From Microcebus murinus (taxonomy: Eukaryota; Chordata; Mammalia; Primates; Cheirogaleidae): DNA of 64,000 nucleotides. Made by a program: the position numbers and the translations under genes. Location of the stretch: NCBI RefSeq assembly GCF_040939455.1, contig NC_134106.1, positions 42,244,001 through 42,308,000 on the forward strand. Direction: 5' to 3'. Below, piece after piece: positions 11,522-23,599 of the stretch. Under the pieces are notes generated by a model. The model was not told the origin of the DNA. It did not search any database and worked only from the letters and a program-made list of their open reading frames with translations. Position 1 is the stretch's first letter. The number at the start of each line of letters is the position of its first letter.

Positions 11522-12192
11522 AAGAAATGTTCATTGTACTGCTATAAACATCCGAGTGCAGGTGTCTTTTTCATAGAATGACTTTTGATCTTTTGGGTAG
11601 ATGCCCAGTAGTGGAATTGCTGGATCAAATGGTAGATCTACTCGTATCGCTTTGAGGTATCTCCATATTGCTTTTCACAGAGGTTGAACTAGTTTGCAGT
11701 CCCACCAGCAGTGTAGGAGTGTTCCTCTCTCTCCGCATCACAATTGCAAAGCTATGGAAACAACCCAAGTGCCCATCAATTCATGAGTGGATTAATAAAA
11801 TGTGGTATATGTATACCACGGAATACTACTCAGCTTTAAGAAACAATGGTGATATAGCACTTCTTGTATATTCCTGGATAAAGCTGGAACCCATTCTACT
11901 AAGTGAAGTATCTCAAGAATGGAAAAACCAGCACCACATGTACTCACCAGCAAATTGGTATTAATGGATCAACACCTAAGTGGACATATAGGAGTAACAT
12001 TTATCGAGTCTCGGGAGGGTGGGAGGAGGGAGGAAGGGAGGGGTATATACAACCACAATGAGCAAGATGTGCAATGTTTGGGGGATGGACATGCTTGAAG
12101 CTCTTACTCAAGGGGGGAGAGGGACATGGGCAATATAAGTAACCTTAACACTTGTACCCCCATAATACGCTAAAAAAAAAGAAATGTTCATT
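11522..12192 (+). mobile_element. Twin-primed (5'-inverted) young L1 with 14-bp target duplications
   Basis: The 14-mer AAGAAATGTTCATT occurs at 11522-11535 and 12179-12192 and brackets the insertion. From 11536 to about 11740 the sequence is the reverse complement of L1 ORF2 3' sequence; it matches 20720-20930 of the large L1 in this window. From about 11741 to 12171 it is sense: the ORF2 end, the 3'UTR with a G-rich stretch at 12013-12043, then TGTACCCCCATAATACG and A9. The two parts abut at neighbouring L1 positions, the classic product of two-primer target-primed reverse transcription. It cannot encode a protein. Confidence 0.95.
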
Positions 12193-13305
12193 AAGTACCT
12201 ATTTTATGTCAAGTAATATCGATGGCACTAAAAATAAAGCAGGAAGATCCAAACCGAACAAACCAGAGACTACAGTCATATAAAGCTTATACCTTGAATT
12301 ACAGGGCTTTTCTTGTATCATTGCCTATTGATACTTAAAATATGGAAAAGAATATTTCTCCCATAGTCAAATTGGTCCAAGAATACAAATTGCACAGGAG
12401 GCCACAAAGCTGCGTTTTTCTTTGGAAGATTTGCTTTATTCATTTTAATACAAGTATGACCAATAGCTGAGACAAAATGGCTAAAATAATAAAAAATGAG
12501 AGACTGCCATAGACAAGGTCTAAATAAAGTTGATGCTTATTGCTTTTCAGACCATTTGTCAGTAGTTCTCACTAGCCATTGGCATCTCTTACTTTTTCAT
12601 CATGACAACAAATATCCTTAAATCCTGACACAATACATATCATCATTTGGCATTGCATTCTGTGGTCAATCTATTGGGAGTTTACATAATCTAACGAGCC
12701 AAGAAGAAGTCTTTAATTATTATCTAATCCAAAGACCAATTAAGATTAAACAAGTCCAATAAAACTTTACAAATATTTTATAGAACAAATAATACTTTTT
12801 AAAACATTATGGTACAAACTTCATGTTTTGGAAATATTGCAAAATTCATAATTTTTTAATGCTTTTTTCATCTGTCCTCCATAGACTCAGAGAATAAGTT
12901 TAGATAACCCATTTACTCATTCAACTACTCCTCTTCAGGTATCAAATTGATTGACTTCTTTAACCTTCCTTAATAGATTAGGAGGAGAAAGCATCATTTT
13001 TAAAAGTCATTGGATTAGATGGTTTATCTGCTGGGCAAAACAAAGGAATTACAGAATTTTGCAGTTGAAAGGAGCAATATGGATCATCAAAGACAGCAGC
13101 TTTCAAGCTTTACTTTTTTAAGCCGTGTAATTCTTTCTTCAAATAAAAATTTATGCAAAAGTCCAAAATGTAAAACAGATAAAAGGAAAGATGCTCTGAT
13201 TGAAATAAGGTGCAGGCCCTAGAGCTTAGCTTCCCTGCTGACTGCAATGGAATTCAATGCTAGCCAAGAAGCCCTAGTTTAAACTTCCTTAACCAAATTC
13301 AAGTC
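12193..13305. other. Unclassified AT-rich DNA
   Basis: No gene or named repeat is seen here. Confidence 0.5.
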
Positions 13306-13309
13306 TTTC

Positions 13310-13410
13310 ACATTTGAAGAAATTTAGACCTGGAGAGGTAAAAATAAATACCTTTGTTTAAGGTCAGAGAGGTAGTACAAACAGGGATAGGAGTAGAAAC
13401 AAAGTCTCCA
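13310..13410 (-). mobile_element. Possible MIR fragment, antisense
   Basis: GAAGAAATTTAGACCTGGAGAGG followed by AAGGTCAGAGAGGTAGTAC resembles the antisense MIR core (GAGGAAACTGAGGC ... AAGGTCACAC). It is short and diverged. Confidence 0.5.
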
Positions 13411-13439
13411 GATAGCTACTCACTTTCTATTTCTTTTAC

Positions 13440-15465
13440 ATTAAGAAATAATATGTTGCACTATAATTAAATTGAAGGTTAAACCAGGTAATGCACTACT
13501 ATTCCATTGCCAAGGTCACGTTTTAAATAGCAGATGTGAGCTGGGAGATATTGTTACAAAAATAAAATGAAATCTGCCACAGTCCTTCCTCTGACCACAA
13601 GAGTTCACATTCCTCCAACATGAAAATTACACTTATCCCTTCCTACACGAATCCGAGTTTCATCCCATTACTGCATCAGCTCAAAGTTCATGATCCCATT
13701 ATCAAAAGCACGATCAGGTGTATCAGGGCTCCTCAGACACATTTCCTCAAACATAATTTTTGGGGGTATGGTTCCTCTTTATCTGAACACTAATGAATCA
13801 AAGAGACACATTATCCTAAACACCACACAAACAAACAATGGTGGGGCAGGCATAGATAAGCATGTTCAGAAAGGGGGAGGAATAGGAGGCCCATGGCAGC
13901 TATTGATCCCTAGCAATTCAGAAATACAACCAGGCAACGTGCTGCTAGTTCCTTGATTAGGGCTCAGTCCTACTGTCCAGGAGTGATTCTGCGTGGCTCT
14001 TGGTTTGATCTTCTGGCTTCTGGTTTTTACTTTCTGAGCCATTCTTCCTTTTCCATAGAAAATGACTGATGCATGCATCTGAGGAGTCTTCTCAGATGAC
14101 TTCATTTTTATAGTAGTTTAAGAGTCTAAAGGCCTTTTCATCATATACTATCTGCAATTTTTGTCCCTGGTGACAGTGTTTTCTCATAGTCTCTAAAAAT
14201 TTTGTGGGATCCCTGTAAGTCTTATTGGAGTCAGTCCATTATACAAAAGGCACACTCACACTTTCTTTGATAGAAGCTCCTACTTGGGGTATCTTTTGAG
14301 ATTGCGGTGGGACAACACTCTTGAAAGTCTTTGAAGCCTAATTTGAGATGCATGTCTGAGATTCTTAAAAGATCTTTTGTCTATTTGAAAGGCTGCATTG
14401 CCTTAGATCTTTCTGAAGTCTTAACAAAGGTCTTTACAATCTTACTTTTGGCTACATCTTTGAACCATGTTTTTCTTCTGACAGCACCTTCGATTTAATA
14501 TCTACCCAGAGATTACTTATTAATTTAAACATCTTTTGTCATCCAGAAGAATTAAAAATGAGAAACAATTTTCAAACCCAGAAAATCCTTGCTCCATTAT
14601 ATGTAAGAGTTCGTTCCTTAGCTTGTTTTTTTTGCTTCTCATTTTATTATAGGCAGCTAGAAGAAGCTACACATGTCACAGGTAATAACGTTGCTCAGCT
14701 TTCTGCGAGTATATCAGAGTCTTTTATTCTCCATGGTTCAGTTGCATTTTTCTCACTTTCCTTTGTGTCTTCACAGACATTCTCCTCAGGCTTCTGCTAA
14801 TATACTCAAGGACTTCCAGCTTCTACCCACTGCCCTTTTCCAAAAGTAATGCCTTATGTTTTAGACGTTATTGTAGCAGCATCCACTGTTGTGGTTACAA
14901 AGCTGTATAACAAACAGATCAAAGTTAGTGAAGGATGACCCCACCAATCATTTATGATTAGTATTTCTCATTGTTTTGGGAACTGACTCTGCTCAGCTAG
15001 GCTGTTTCTTTAGGGTCTCTTATGTGGTTGTTATCAGACAATGGGGTGGCACTGGTGTCATCTCTAAGGCTTTCTTGCATATCTGGCAGTTGATGATGGC
15101 TGTCATCTGGAATCTCAGCGTCATCTCTCCCCATGGCCTAGGCTTTATTTCACACAGTATGGTGACTGGGTCCCAAGAGCAAGTTGCAGAAGAGAGAAGC
15201 AGGCAGAAGCTTTATTGCCTTTTATGACCTAGACTCAGATGTCTAGGTCCTAAATGATAACATTAATTTCAGATGCCTAGGTCATATTAATGATAACATT
15301 AATTTCAATGTACTCTGTCAATCAAGGCTATAACAACATCCCACCTAGATGCAAGGAGAAAGGACTAAGCACCACCTTTCAATGGAGAAGTACATGATAA
15401 AAACCACATGAGTGGTGGGAAATATTGTTACAGATGTCTTTGGAAAATACAATCTGCCACAACTA
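13440..15465 (-). mobile_element. Decayed ERVL-MaLR element (LTR-internal-LTR), antisense
   Basis: Two blocks end alike on the plus strand, GATATTGTTACA...ATCTGCCACA at about 13548-13588 and AATATTGTTACAG...ATCTGCCACA at about 15421-15462. This suggests two related LTRs whose minus-strand start is TGTGGCAGAT. The left LTR is a partial copy. Between them, 13590-14870 keeps the order I know for MaLR internal sequence read backwards: CATCCCATTACTGCATCAGC, then a frame around AACAATGGTGGGGCAGGCATAG. No gag-like open frame survives. Within the right LTR, AATGATAACATTAATTTCA is duplicated at 15253 and 15289. Confidence 0.55.
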
Positions 15466-16440
15466 CTTACACAAAATATCAGCTGTAATGTGTCAAATAG
15501 CAGCAGGAAAACATAATGAAAAAATTAGTATAATAATATTAAACTATTTTGTAGTGAATGAATCAAAATAGCTTAATGTATTTTTATTAAAAAATAAATA
15601 ATCAAAACTACGACATCAGGGATATTTGAGAAAATTGTCTCAATGTTTTGATCTTTGAAAATAGACAGGTCCAACAAAATGCATGATAGTTACTGCTGGG
15701 AGAAAGTAAATATTTCACAATAAATGAGAAAAGTCATATTCAGTAGGGAAAATAAATATTTCAGATTGTCTTGGAGAGATAAAATGGCCTAATATGAAAA
15801 GAATAACTTCCTTACTAAATTCTAAGATACAGTTATGTGATAAAACATAATTTCTAAAAATCTAAATTTTATGACTTTTAACCCTCTTTACTTAAGTCTT
15901 CTTTATCTATTTTTTTGAGATTTCATTGTAAGATAAAGAATATAAAAATAAAATAAAACCTAATTACTTTAAATGCTGCAGCTACATTTGGGCAGCAATT
16001 CAACATGCATTTGAATGGAAAAATTCTCTCACTCTTTCTTGTGGGAAAGGAAGATGAACTAGATTAATGGGTTTCAAACTATTAGAGTTTTAAGATTACT
16101 GGCATCTCAGATAAGAAAGTACTTAAGTCATATCTCAAATCAGGAAGTACTTATGTCATAATTATATGAGGCCATCTTTGAGAATGCCTTTTGTTAGTAC
16201 CCACTTTTTATTGTGCTAAACTGACCTCTCATAGTACTTTTATCTGTGCATTTTTTTCTAGCTGTTCCTTGTATTTAGGCCTTAAAGGATTCCATAAAGG
16301 GAAAATATTTTATTGCATGTCTAATATGTGCTAGGCATTCTGAAGGTCCTTTTAACATGGTATCATTTTTTTTCCCTCATGGCCCACTCTGATATAGATA
16401 TTCTCATCTTCACTTTGTCTTAGGGATTGTTTGCTTGGTT
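15466..16440. other. Unclassified AT-rich DNA
   Basis: Nothing I recognise here except a possible MIR-like scrap near 16320 (AATATGTGCTAGGCATTCTG). Confidence 0.45.
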
Positions 16441-16444
16441 GATT

Positions 16445-16930
16445 GTTGCTTGATTTTATTTGAAAATTACTTTTATAAAATATTATAGGCATGTACAAGC
16501 ATAGAGAAGCATATAATGAACACCTGTGTACCTGTCACCCAGCTTAAGAAATAAAATATTTCAAATAAAGTAGAAGTCCTCTGTGTATTTTTCCATGATC
16601 CCTTTCCCTCTTTCTTATCCAAGATGTAATTGGTAGGGATTTATCACTTCCATATATAAAACTACTTTGTATTGTTTTGCATATTTAAAAATGTAAATGA
16701 TATTGTCATAACTCCTAAAGCAATTTTTTCCCAGAAAATTATGTTTTTATTTTTATCCATGTTGATGCAGGTATAATTTGTATTTTTTACTGTGTATAAG
16801 CTTTATAAGATCCATTTATTTATCAACTTTTTGGTAGATAATTACATCATTTAACGTTTTTCACTAGTACCAACCACTTTGCAATGAGTGTTTTATACAT
16901 TATTTTTTTGATTTTTATCTAAGAAATTGG
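16445..16930 (-). mobile_element. L1ME-type 3' end, antisense
   Basis: AATGAACACCTGTGTACCTGTC at about 16517, AAGAAATAAAATATTTC, then TTATCCATGTTGATGCAGGT near 16755 and CACTTTGCAATGAGTG near 16876 give the order of an old L1ME-like 3' region read backwards. It is heavily diverged. Confidence 0.6.
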
Positions 16931-17429
16931 GATCAGGATAAAATTCTTCATACCCACTCTGCTCAAGGTAAATCATAACTTTTTGTTATATCTACATTTA
17001 CTATATACATTATTATGAATATAAAATACTATTTGTAACTATGTGATGACATAGTGTTGTGTTTTCTTCTACTACTCCCCACCTTTCACTGTTATGTGAG
17101 ACGGGGAAGGTGTGAGGCAGGGAAGGACTGTTTTTTCTTTGTGTAATTATATTCTAGAAGTATGTAAATAGCAGTCTGATAAAAATTAACTAAAATGAAA
17201 GAAAAATCACTTTCAGAGAGAAAAAATAAAAAGAGGAGAGGTAAGAGTGGCATTTTTTATTTATTTAATTACTTTGTTATTCTATCTCATTTAAAAAAAA
17301 TATTTTTTATGCCCTTACATGGACAATGACTTAGCTGGATTTCACTTCAGTCCTCTGAAGCTGGATGAATCCCTATCCAGAATGTTACTCTCTTTGTACC
17401 CCAGTAAATCTGCACATGGACGTTTCTTC

Positions 17430-18000
17430 CTATTGTCAATCAAAAAGTGTAGTGGACAAGTTACACAAGCAGGAAGATTTTATTCAAAACTATTGCAATA
17501 AGGGCAATAGATTGAACTCAATTCCTCTGAAACAAAGGGCAGGAGAGTTTTAAGTACTGGGGTGAGCTAGTGGAAGGAAGTTAAGAGGGAGGTTGGTCAC
17601 TGCCATTAGGCGCTCTGTGTTTGCTAATTCATGCTTGTCAAAGTTGGGCTCCTAGTTTCTCACAGAAACTAGGAAGGGGGCTTCCTATCTTTCTTCTTAA
17701 TGACTTCATTTCAAAGTGATGGCTCCCAGGTCCTCAAGAAAGACATTCCTGGGTTGTAGAACTGGCAAGAGGCTGGAAGAAGATTTATATCTCCAAGGGG
17801 CAGAGAAAGAATTTACGATTCTAAATTTTCTAAAGTAACTGCTGTGATGTTCTGAGAAAAGGGAGGTTGGGGCTTATAATCAGAAAGAACCCTGTCTAAA
17901 GTTTAGTCCAACCGAGGGGAAGGTTAAGACCATCTGGGACACTATTGAATCTTGTATTACTGACCAGTCAATCACAACATGGACAGTGCCAAGGACATTA
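17430..18000 (-). mobile_element. Probable ERV LTR, antisense
   Basis: Read on the minus strand it has a TTAAAA box followed by a poly(A) signal AATAAA (plus-strand TTTATT at 17479-17484) and then a CTTCCTGCTTGTGTAACTTG block, an LTR-like U3-R-U5 layout. I cannot name the family or fix the 5' end. A hairpin at 17651-17673 lies inside it. Confidence 0.45.
17651..17673. repeat. 10-bp hairpin, 3-nt loop
   Basis: Arms CCTAGTTTCT and AGAAACTAGG pair perfectly around CAC. Confidence 0.9.
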
Positions 18001-18195
18001 AACTTTAGAGATGCCTGAGGAGAATTTCCAACATTAGTGGATGGGGTGGAGGGTGAAAGGGCTGCCAGGTGTCCTGCAGTGAATGGGTTAGGCTCCCATG
18101 ATAGACAATTGTCCTACTCCTAATTGGGAAATGCTGAAATCCAGCTCATTCAAGAAACATGTCCAAAGTTTCTATGACTAGAGCTCTTAATGGTT

Positions 18196-21100
18196 AAGAG
18201 GTTACTGAGAGGAAAGTTTATCTCCATAAATGCCTATAACCAAAAGACAAGAAGATCACAAATAGACAATCTAATGAAATGACTCAAAGAGCTGGAAAAA
18301 GAAGAATAGACCAACCCCAAACCCAGCAGAAGAAGTGAAACCAACAAGATCAAATCAGAACTAAACGAAATTGAAAACAGGGAAGCTATTCAGGAGATTA
18401 ATAAAACAAAAAGTTGGTTCTTTGAAAAAATAAACAAAACTGACACACCATTGGCTAAGCTAACGAAAAGCAGAAAAGAGAAATCTCTAATAAGCTCCAT
18501 CAGGAATAAAAAAGGAGATATCACAACTGATCCCAAAGAGATACAAGATACAATTTATGAATACTACAAAAATCTTTATGCACACAAACTGGAAAATGTG
18601 GAGGAGATGGACAAATTTCTAGAAACACACAGCCTCCCTAGGCTCAACCAGGAAGAAATAGATTCCCTGAACAGACCAATCTCAACAGCTGAAATAGAAA
18701 CAGCAATTAAAAATCTCCCTAAAAAGAAAAGTCCCGGTCCAGATGGCTTCACACCCGAATTTTACCACACTTACAAAGAAGAACCAGTACCTATCTTGCA
18801 GAAACTATTCCACAACATCGAGAAGAACGGAAACCTCCCCGACACCTTTTATGAAGCGAATATTACTCTGATACCAAAACCAGGAAAGGATGCAACAAAA
18901 AAAGAAAACTACAGACCAATATCCCTAATGAATATAGATGCAAAAATTTTCAACAAAATCTTAGCTAACTGAATCCAGACACTTATCAAAAAAATAATCC
19001 ACCACGACCAAGTGGGCTTCATCCCAGGGATGCAGGGATGGTTCAACATACGTAAATCTACAAATGCAATTCACCACATAAACAGAAGCAAAAACAAAGA
19101 CCACATGATTCTTTCAATAGATGCAGAAAAAGCTTTTGACAAAATTCAACACCCTTTCATGATACGAACACTTAAGAAAATAGGCATAGAAGGGACATAC
19201 CTAAAAATGATACAAGCCATATATGACAGACCCATAGCCAACATCATACTGAATGGGGAAAGATTGAAATCATTCCCACTTAGAACTGGAACCAGACAAG
19301 GCTGCCCACTATCTCCACTTCTGTTCAACATAGTGCTGGAAGTCTTGGCTACAGCAATCAGACAGGAAAATGGAATCAAAGGTATCCAAATAGGGGCAGA
19401 AGAGATCAAACTTTCGCTGTTTGCTGATGATATGATATTGTATCTAGAAAACCCCAAAGATTCAACCAAGAAACTCCTGGAACTGATCAATGAATTTAGT
19501 AAAGTCTCAGGATACAAAATCAATACACAGAAATCAGAGGCATTCATATACGCCAACAACAATCTAATTGAGAAACAAATCAAAGACTCAATTCCCTTCA
19601 CAATAAAAACAAAGAAATTAAAGTACCTAGGAATATACTTAACCAAGGAGGTAAAAGACCTCTACAGGGAGAACTATGAAACACTGAGGAAGGAAATAGC
19701 AGAGGATGTAAACAGATGGAAATCCATACCATGCTCATGGATCGGCAGACTCAATATCATCAAAATGTCTATACTACCCAAACTGATCTACAGATTCAAT
19801 GTAATACCTTTAAAATCCCATCAGCATTCTTCACAGATATAGAAAAAATAATTTTACGCTTTGTATGGAACCAAAGAAGACCCCGAATATCAAGAGCAAT
19901 TCTAGGCAACAAAAACAAAATGGGAGGCATTAATATGCCAGATATCAAACTATACTACAAAGCTGTAGTAATTAAATCAATATGGTATTGGCACAAAAAT
20001 AGGAATATGGACCAGTGGAACAGATGTGAGAATCCTGATATAAAACCATCCTCATATAGCCATCTAATCTTGGACAAAGCAGACAAAAACATACGCTGGG
20101 GAAAAGAATCTCTTTTCAATAAATGGTGCTGGGAAAACTGGATAGCCACCTGTAGAAGGCTAAAACAGGACCCACACCTTTCACCCCTCACAAAAACCAA
20201 CTCACGCTGGATAACAGAATTAAACCTAAGGTATGAAACTATTAGAACTCTAGAGGAAAAAGTTGGAAACACTCTCCTAGACATTGGCCTGGGCAAAGAG
20301 TTTATGAAGAAGTCCCCAAAGGCAATCACAGCAGCAACAAAAATAAATAAATGGGACATGATCAAACTATAAAGCTTCTGCACAGCCAAAGAAATAGTCA
20401 TGAAAGTAAACAGACAACCTACAGAATGGGAGAAAATTTTTGCATCCTATGCATCCGATAAGGGACTGATAACTAGAATATACTTAGAACTCATGAAAAT
20501 CAGGAAGAAAAAAATCAAATAACCCCATTAAAAAGTGGGCAAAGGACTTGAACAGAAACTTTTCTAAAGAAGACAGAAGAATGGCCAACAAACATATGAA
20601 AAAATGCTCAACATCTCTAATCATCAGGGAAATGCAAATCAAAACCACAATGAGATATCACTTAACCCCAGTGAGAATGGCCTTTATCCAAAAATCTCCA
20701 AACAATAAATGCTGGCGTGGTTGCGGAGAGAGAGGAACACTCCTACACTGCTGGTGGGACTGCAAACTAGTTCAACCTCTGTGGAAAGCAATATGGAGAT
20801 ACCTTAAAGTGATACAAGTGAATCTACCATTTGATCCAGCAATCCCATTGCTGGGCATCTACCCAAATGATCCAATGACACTCTACAAAAAAGACACCTG
20901 CACTCGAATGTTTATAGCAGCACAATTCATAATTGCAAGGCTGTGGAAACAGCCCAAGTGCCCATCAATCCAAAAATGGATTAATTAAATGTGGTATATG
21001 TATACCATGGAGTACTATTCAGCTCTAAGAAACAACGGTGATATAGCACATCCTGGTTAGAGCTGGAACCCATACTACTAAGTGAAGTATCCCAAGAATG

Positions 21101-21370
21101 GAAAAACAAGCACCAGATATATTCTCCAGCAAACTGGTATTAACTGAGTAGCACCTAAGTGGACACATAGGTACTACAGTAATAGGGTATTGGGCAGGTG
21201 GGAGGGAGGAGGGGGGCGGGTATATACATACATAATGAGTGAGATGTGCACCATCTGGGGGATGGTCATGATGGAGACTCAGACTTTTGGGGGAGGGGGG
21301 AAATGGGCATTTATTGAAACCTTAAAATCTGTACCCCCATAATATGCCGAAATAAAAAAAAAAGAGGTTA
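18196..21370 (+). mobile_element. Large 5'-truncated young L1 with 9-bp target duplications
   Basis: AAGAGGTTA flanks the copy at 18196-18204 and 21362-21370. The body, about 3.16 kb, starts inside ORF2, so ORF1, the 5'UTR promoter and the endonuclease domain are missing. It ends with a G-rich 3'UTR, TGTACCCCCATAATATG and an A-tail. It is the longest and best preserved L1 here and a useful reference for the other young copies at 11522, 22496 and 47298. Lacking its promoter and endonuclease, it cannot mobilise itself. Confidence 0.95.
18250..20988 (+). pseudogene. L1 ORF2 remnant: reverse transcriptase and C-terminal part, disabled
   Basis: The frame reads through the fingers and palm region ([16 protein letters not shown] near 18718, then the [16 protein letters not shown] block). 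The RT active-site motif FADDMILY, at about 19420-19443, is intact, so both catalytic aspartates remain. Breaks: TGA at 18970-18972; a 1-nt frameshift near 19808, after which the reading moves to frame 3 ([10 protein letters not shown] block); TAA at 20370-20372; another frameshift in an A-rich run near 20510; and TAA at 20986-20988. The cysteine-containing end ([15 protein letters not shown]) is visible near 20712. Three stops and two frameshifts suggest neutral decay since insertion. The copy begins downstream of the endonuclease, so this was never an active gene. Confidence 0.9.
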
Positions 21371-22279
21371 TTATAATCTCTTCTCTGATACGCTTTAGCC
21401 CAGAATATACTTCCACTTACCATTATTCCTTATCTCAGGGTACATCTTCTTACTTCTGCCAAGAGTACTTTCCCAACTACTGAATTACAGAACAGCTCGT
21501 CACTTTCTTCTGGAAAGGGCATGAAAATATGTATGTGAATTATGTCCAAGAAATAGCCCTTGATTTTTCACCATTCCTGGAAAGGACTATGCATAATAAG
21601 ATGATCAGAGATTACATAATTATATGAGTAATGAATCTCTAGCTTTATTAAAAGTTATTTACAAGCTTTTGTTGCTATGATTTTCTTATCTTTAGAAAGG
21701 TCTATCTCAGTTCTACTTATGTAAGAAAAATGTTACATGGAATAAATCGTGTCTGAAGAATATGTTTTCAGTATTGTCAAATCTTCAATAATTCCAAACA
21801 ATATGATTGGCATAGGATGCTGTGATTCAGTTATATATCTTTTTCTATATCATCACATCTTTTTAAGTACATTATTGAGTTACATTTCCCTCTGTAGAGT
21901 ACCTCAAAAGTCTCTATTATGTATGGGTAGAATGCAAACCCCCAAATATTATATTTTGCTACTTTGATAGGTGATTTAAAAATAACCTAGATTGTAATAT
22001 ATGTCATTCTATGCAATTAGAGATTTCTTGAATGTTTTCTTATTACAATTTATATGGTGACTAACATGGTGTCTTGGCTACTATATACTATTCACACAAA
22101 CTTATCGAAGTACATTTGTATTATTATACTAAATACTGGATATCCTCCATTTGACTCCAATATTCCCCATACAAAGTCAAATAAATGTCCTTCACCCCAT
22201 ATAAAGATATAATACCTTAATCTAAATACCTTACTCACTCTCTTTGCTTCTGTTCTAGGGTAGGCAAATGTGTACATGC
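21371..22279. other. Unclassified AT-rich DNA
   Basis: No gene or named repeat is recognised. Confidence 0.5.
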
Positions 22280-23135
22280 CCTAATATACATATGCCCTTA
22301 TCACTGGAATCTGTGAATATGTTATCTTATAATGCAAAGGAGACTTAGTAGATGTGATTAAAGGTATGGACCTTCAGATGAGGAGATTATCCTGGATTAT
22401 TCAAGTGGGCTCAGTCTCATCATATGAGGCCGTAAAATTGGAAACCCTTTCATGGTTGGGTTAGAGAGAGTAATGTGATAGACCAAAAGATGATCAGAGA
22501 GAGATTCATCTCTAAGAAACAACGGTGATATAGTACATCTTATATTTTCCTGGTTAGAGCTGGAACCCATACTACTAAGTGAAGTATTCCAAGAATGGAA
22601 AAACAAGCACCACATATACTTACCAGCAAACTGGTATTAACTGAGCAGCACCTAAGTGGACACATAGGTACTACAGTAATAGGGTATTGGGCAGGGGGGC
22701 GGGGGGTGGGTATATACATACATAATGAGTGAGATGTGCACCATCTGGGGGATGGTCATGCTGGAGACTCAGACTTGTGGGGGGAGGGGAGAAAGGGCAT
22801 TTATTGAAACCTTAAAATCTGTACCCCCATCATATGCTGAAATAAAAAAAAGAAAAAAGAGAGAGAGATTCAAAGTTGCTGGTTTGGAAGACAAAGGAAG
22901 GGGGCCATGAACCAAAGATTGTGGTAGCCTCCAGACATTGGAAAAGACAAGGAAACAAATTCTCCTCTAGAGACTCCAGGAAGGAACATAGGGCAAGCAT
23001 ATATCTTGATTTTTAGCCCAGTGAGATACATGTTAGATTTATGACCTATAAAACTGGAAAATGATAAATTTGTATTGTTTTTGCTTCTAAACTAGTGGTA
23101 ATTTGTTATAGTAGCATAGAAAACTAATATACCTT
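22280..23135 (+). mobile_element. MLT1-type (ERVL-MaLR) LTR, split by an L1
   Basis: GAATCTGTGAATATGTTATC, GCAGATGTGATTAA-like text near 22347, GATTATCCTGGATTATTCAAG near 22384, then, beyond the L1, GGCCATGAACCAAAG, GATTTTTAGCCCAGTGAGA, GATAAATTTGTATTG and AACTAATATA form the usual MLT1 sense order. The L1 at 22496-22872 interrupts it. The left edge is uncertain. Confidence 0.8.
22496..22872 (+). mobile_element. Short young L1 3' end with 13-bp target duplications
   Basis: AGAGAGAGATTCA at 22496-22508 and 22860-22872 brackets a 351-bp sense L1 3' end. It carries the last ORF2 codons, a G-rich 3'UTR (22694-22709), the TGTACCCCCATCATATG tail motif and an A-rich tail. It is close in sequence to the end of the 18196-21370 copy. 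The small ORF at 22725-22910 is L1 3'UTR plus flank, not a gene. Confidence 0.95.
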
Positions 23136-23590
23136 TACAGCTAAATTTTTTAAAGAGGCATCTTTTGTTGCTGTTAACATTAACTCACTTTGAATTTTTT
23201 CTTTAATTAACTTCTATCAGATTTGTATTCTCACCAATGACTGATGTATTATCCAAGATATATTTGAACTGCATATCTCTTAAATCTAATGTCTAAATCT
23301 AATTGTCTATTATTATCTTAACTGCCCAGTTAGCCATATTTGATTCAGGTGATCATTGTTCCCTTATCAAACACTATATTATTTTGGATTTGGGGAAAAT
23401 CTGGTTTTCTTTCTGTTTCCATACTTTCCTTACATGATTTTACTAATCCATTTCCATGTCCATAAATTTAACATATATAATTATTTGTGTAAATTTTCCC
23501 TTCCCCAATTAGAATATCCAATCTATTTGTCTTTTTTCACTTGGTTATCTAATCATATGCCAAACATTGTGGACAAAAGAAAATTCTTAA
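23136..23590. other. AT-rich DNA, no feature seen
   Basis: No gene or named repeat is recognised. Confidence 0.5.
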
Positions 23591-23599
23591 TTTTTGTGC

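Noticed and set aside
19146..19646. 166-codon minus-strand open frame
   Set aside because: Shadow of L1 ORF2 on the opposite strand.
22725..22910. 61-codon open frame
   Set aside because: It is L1 3'UTR plus A-tail plus flanking LTR.
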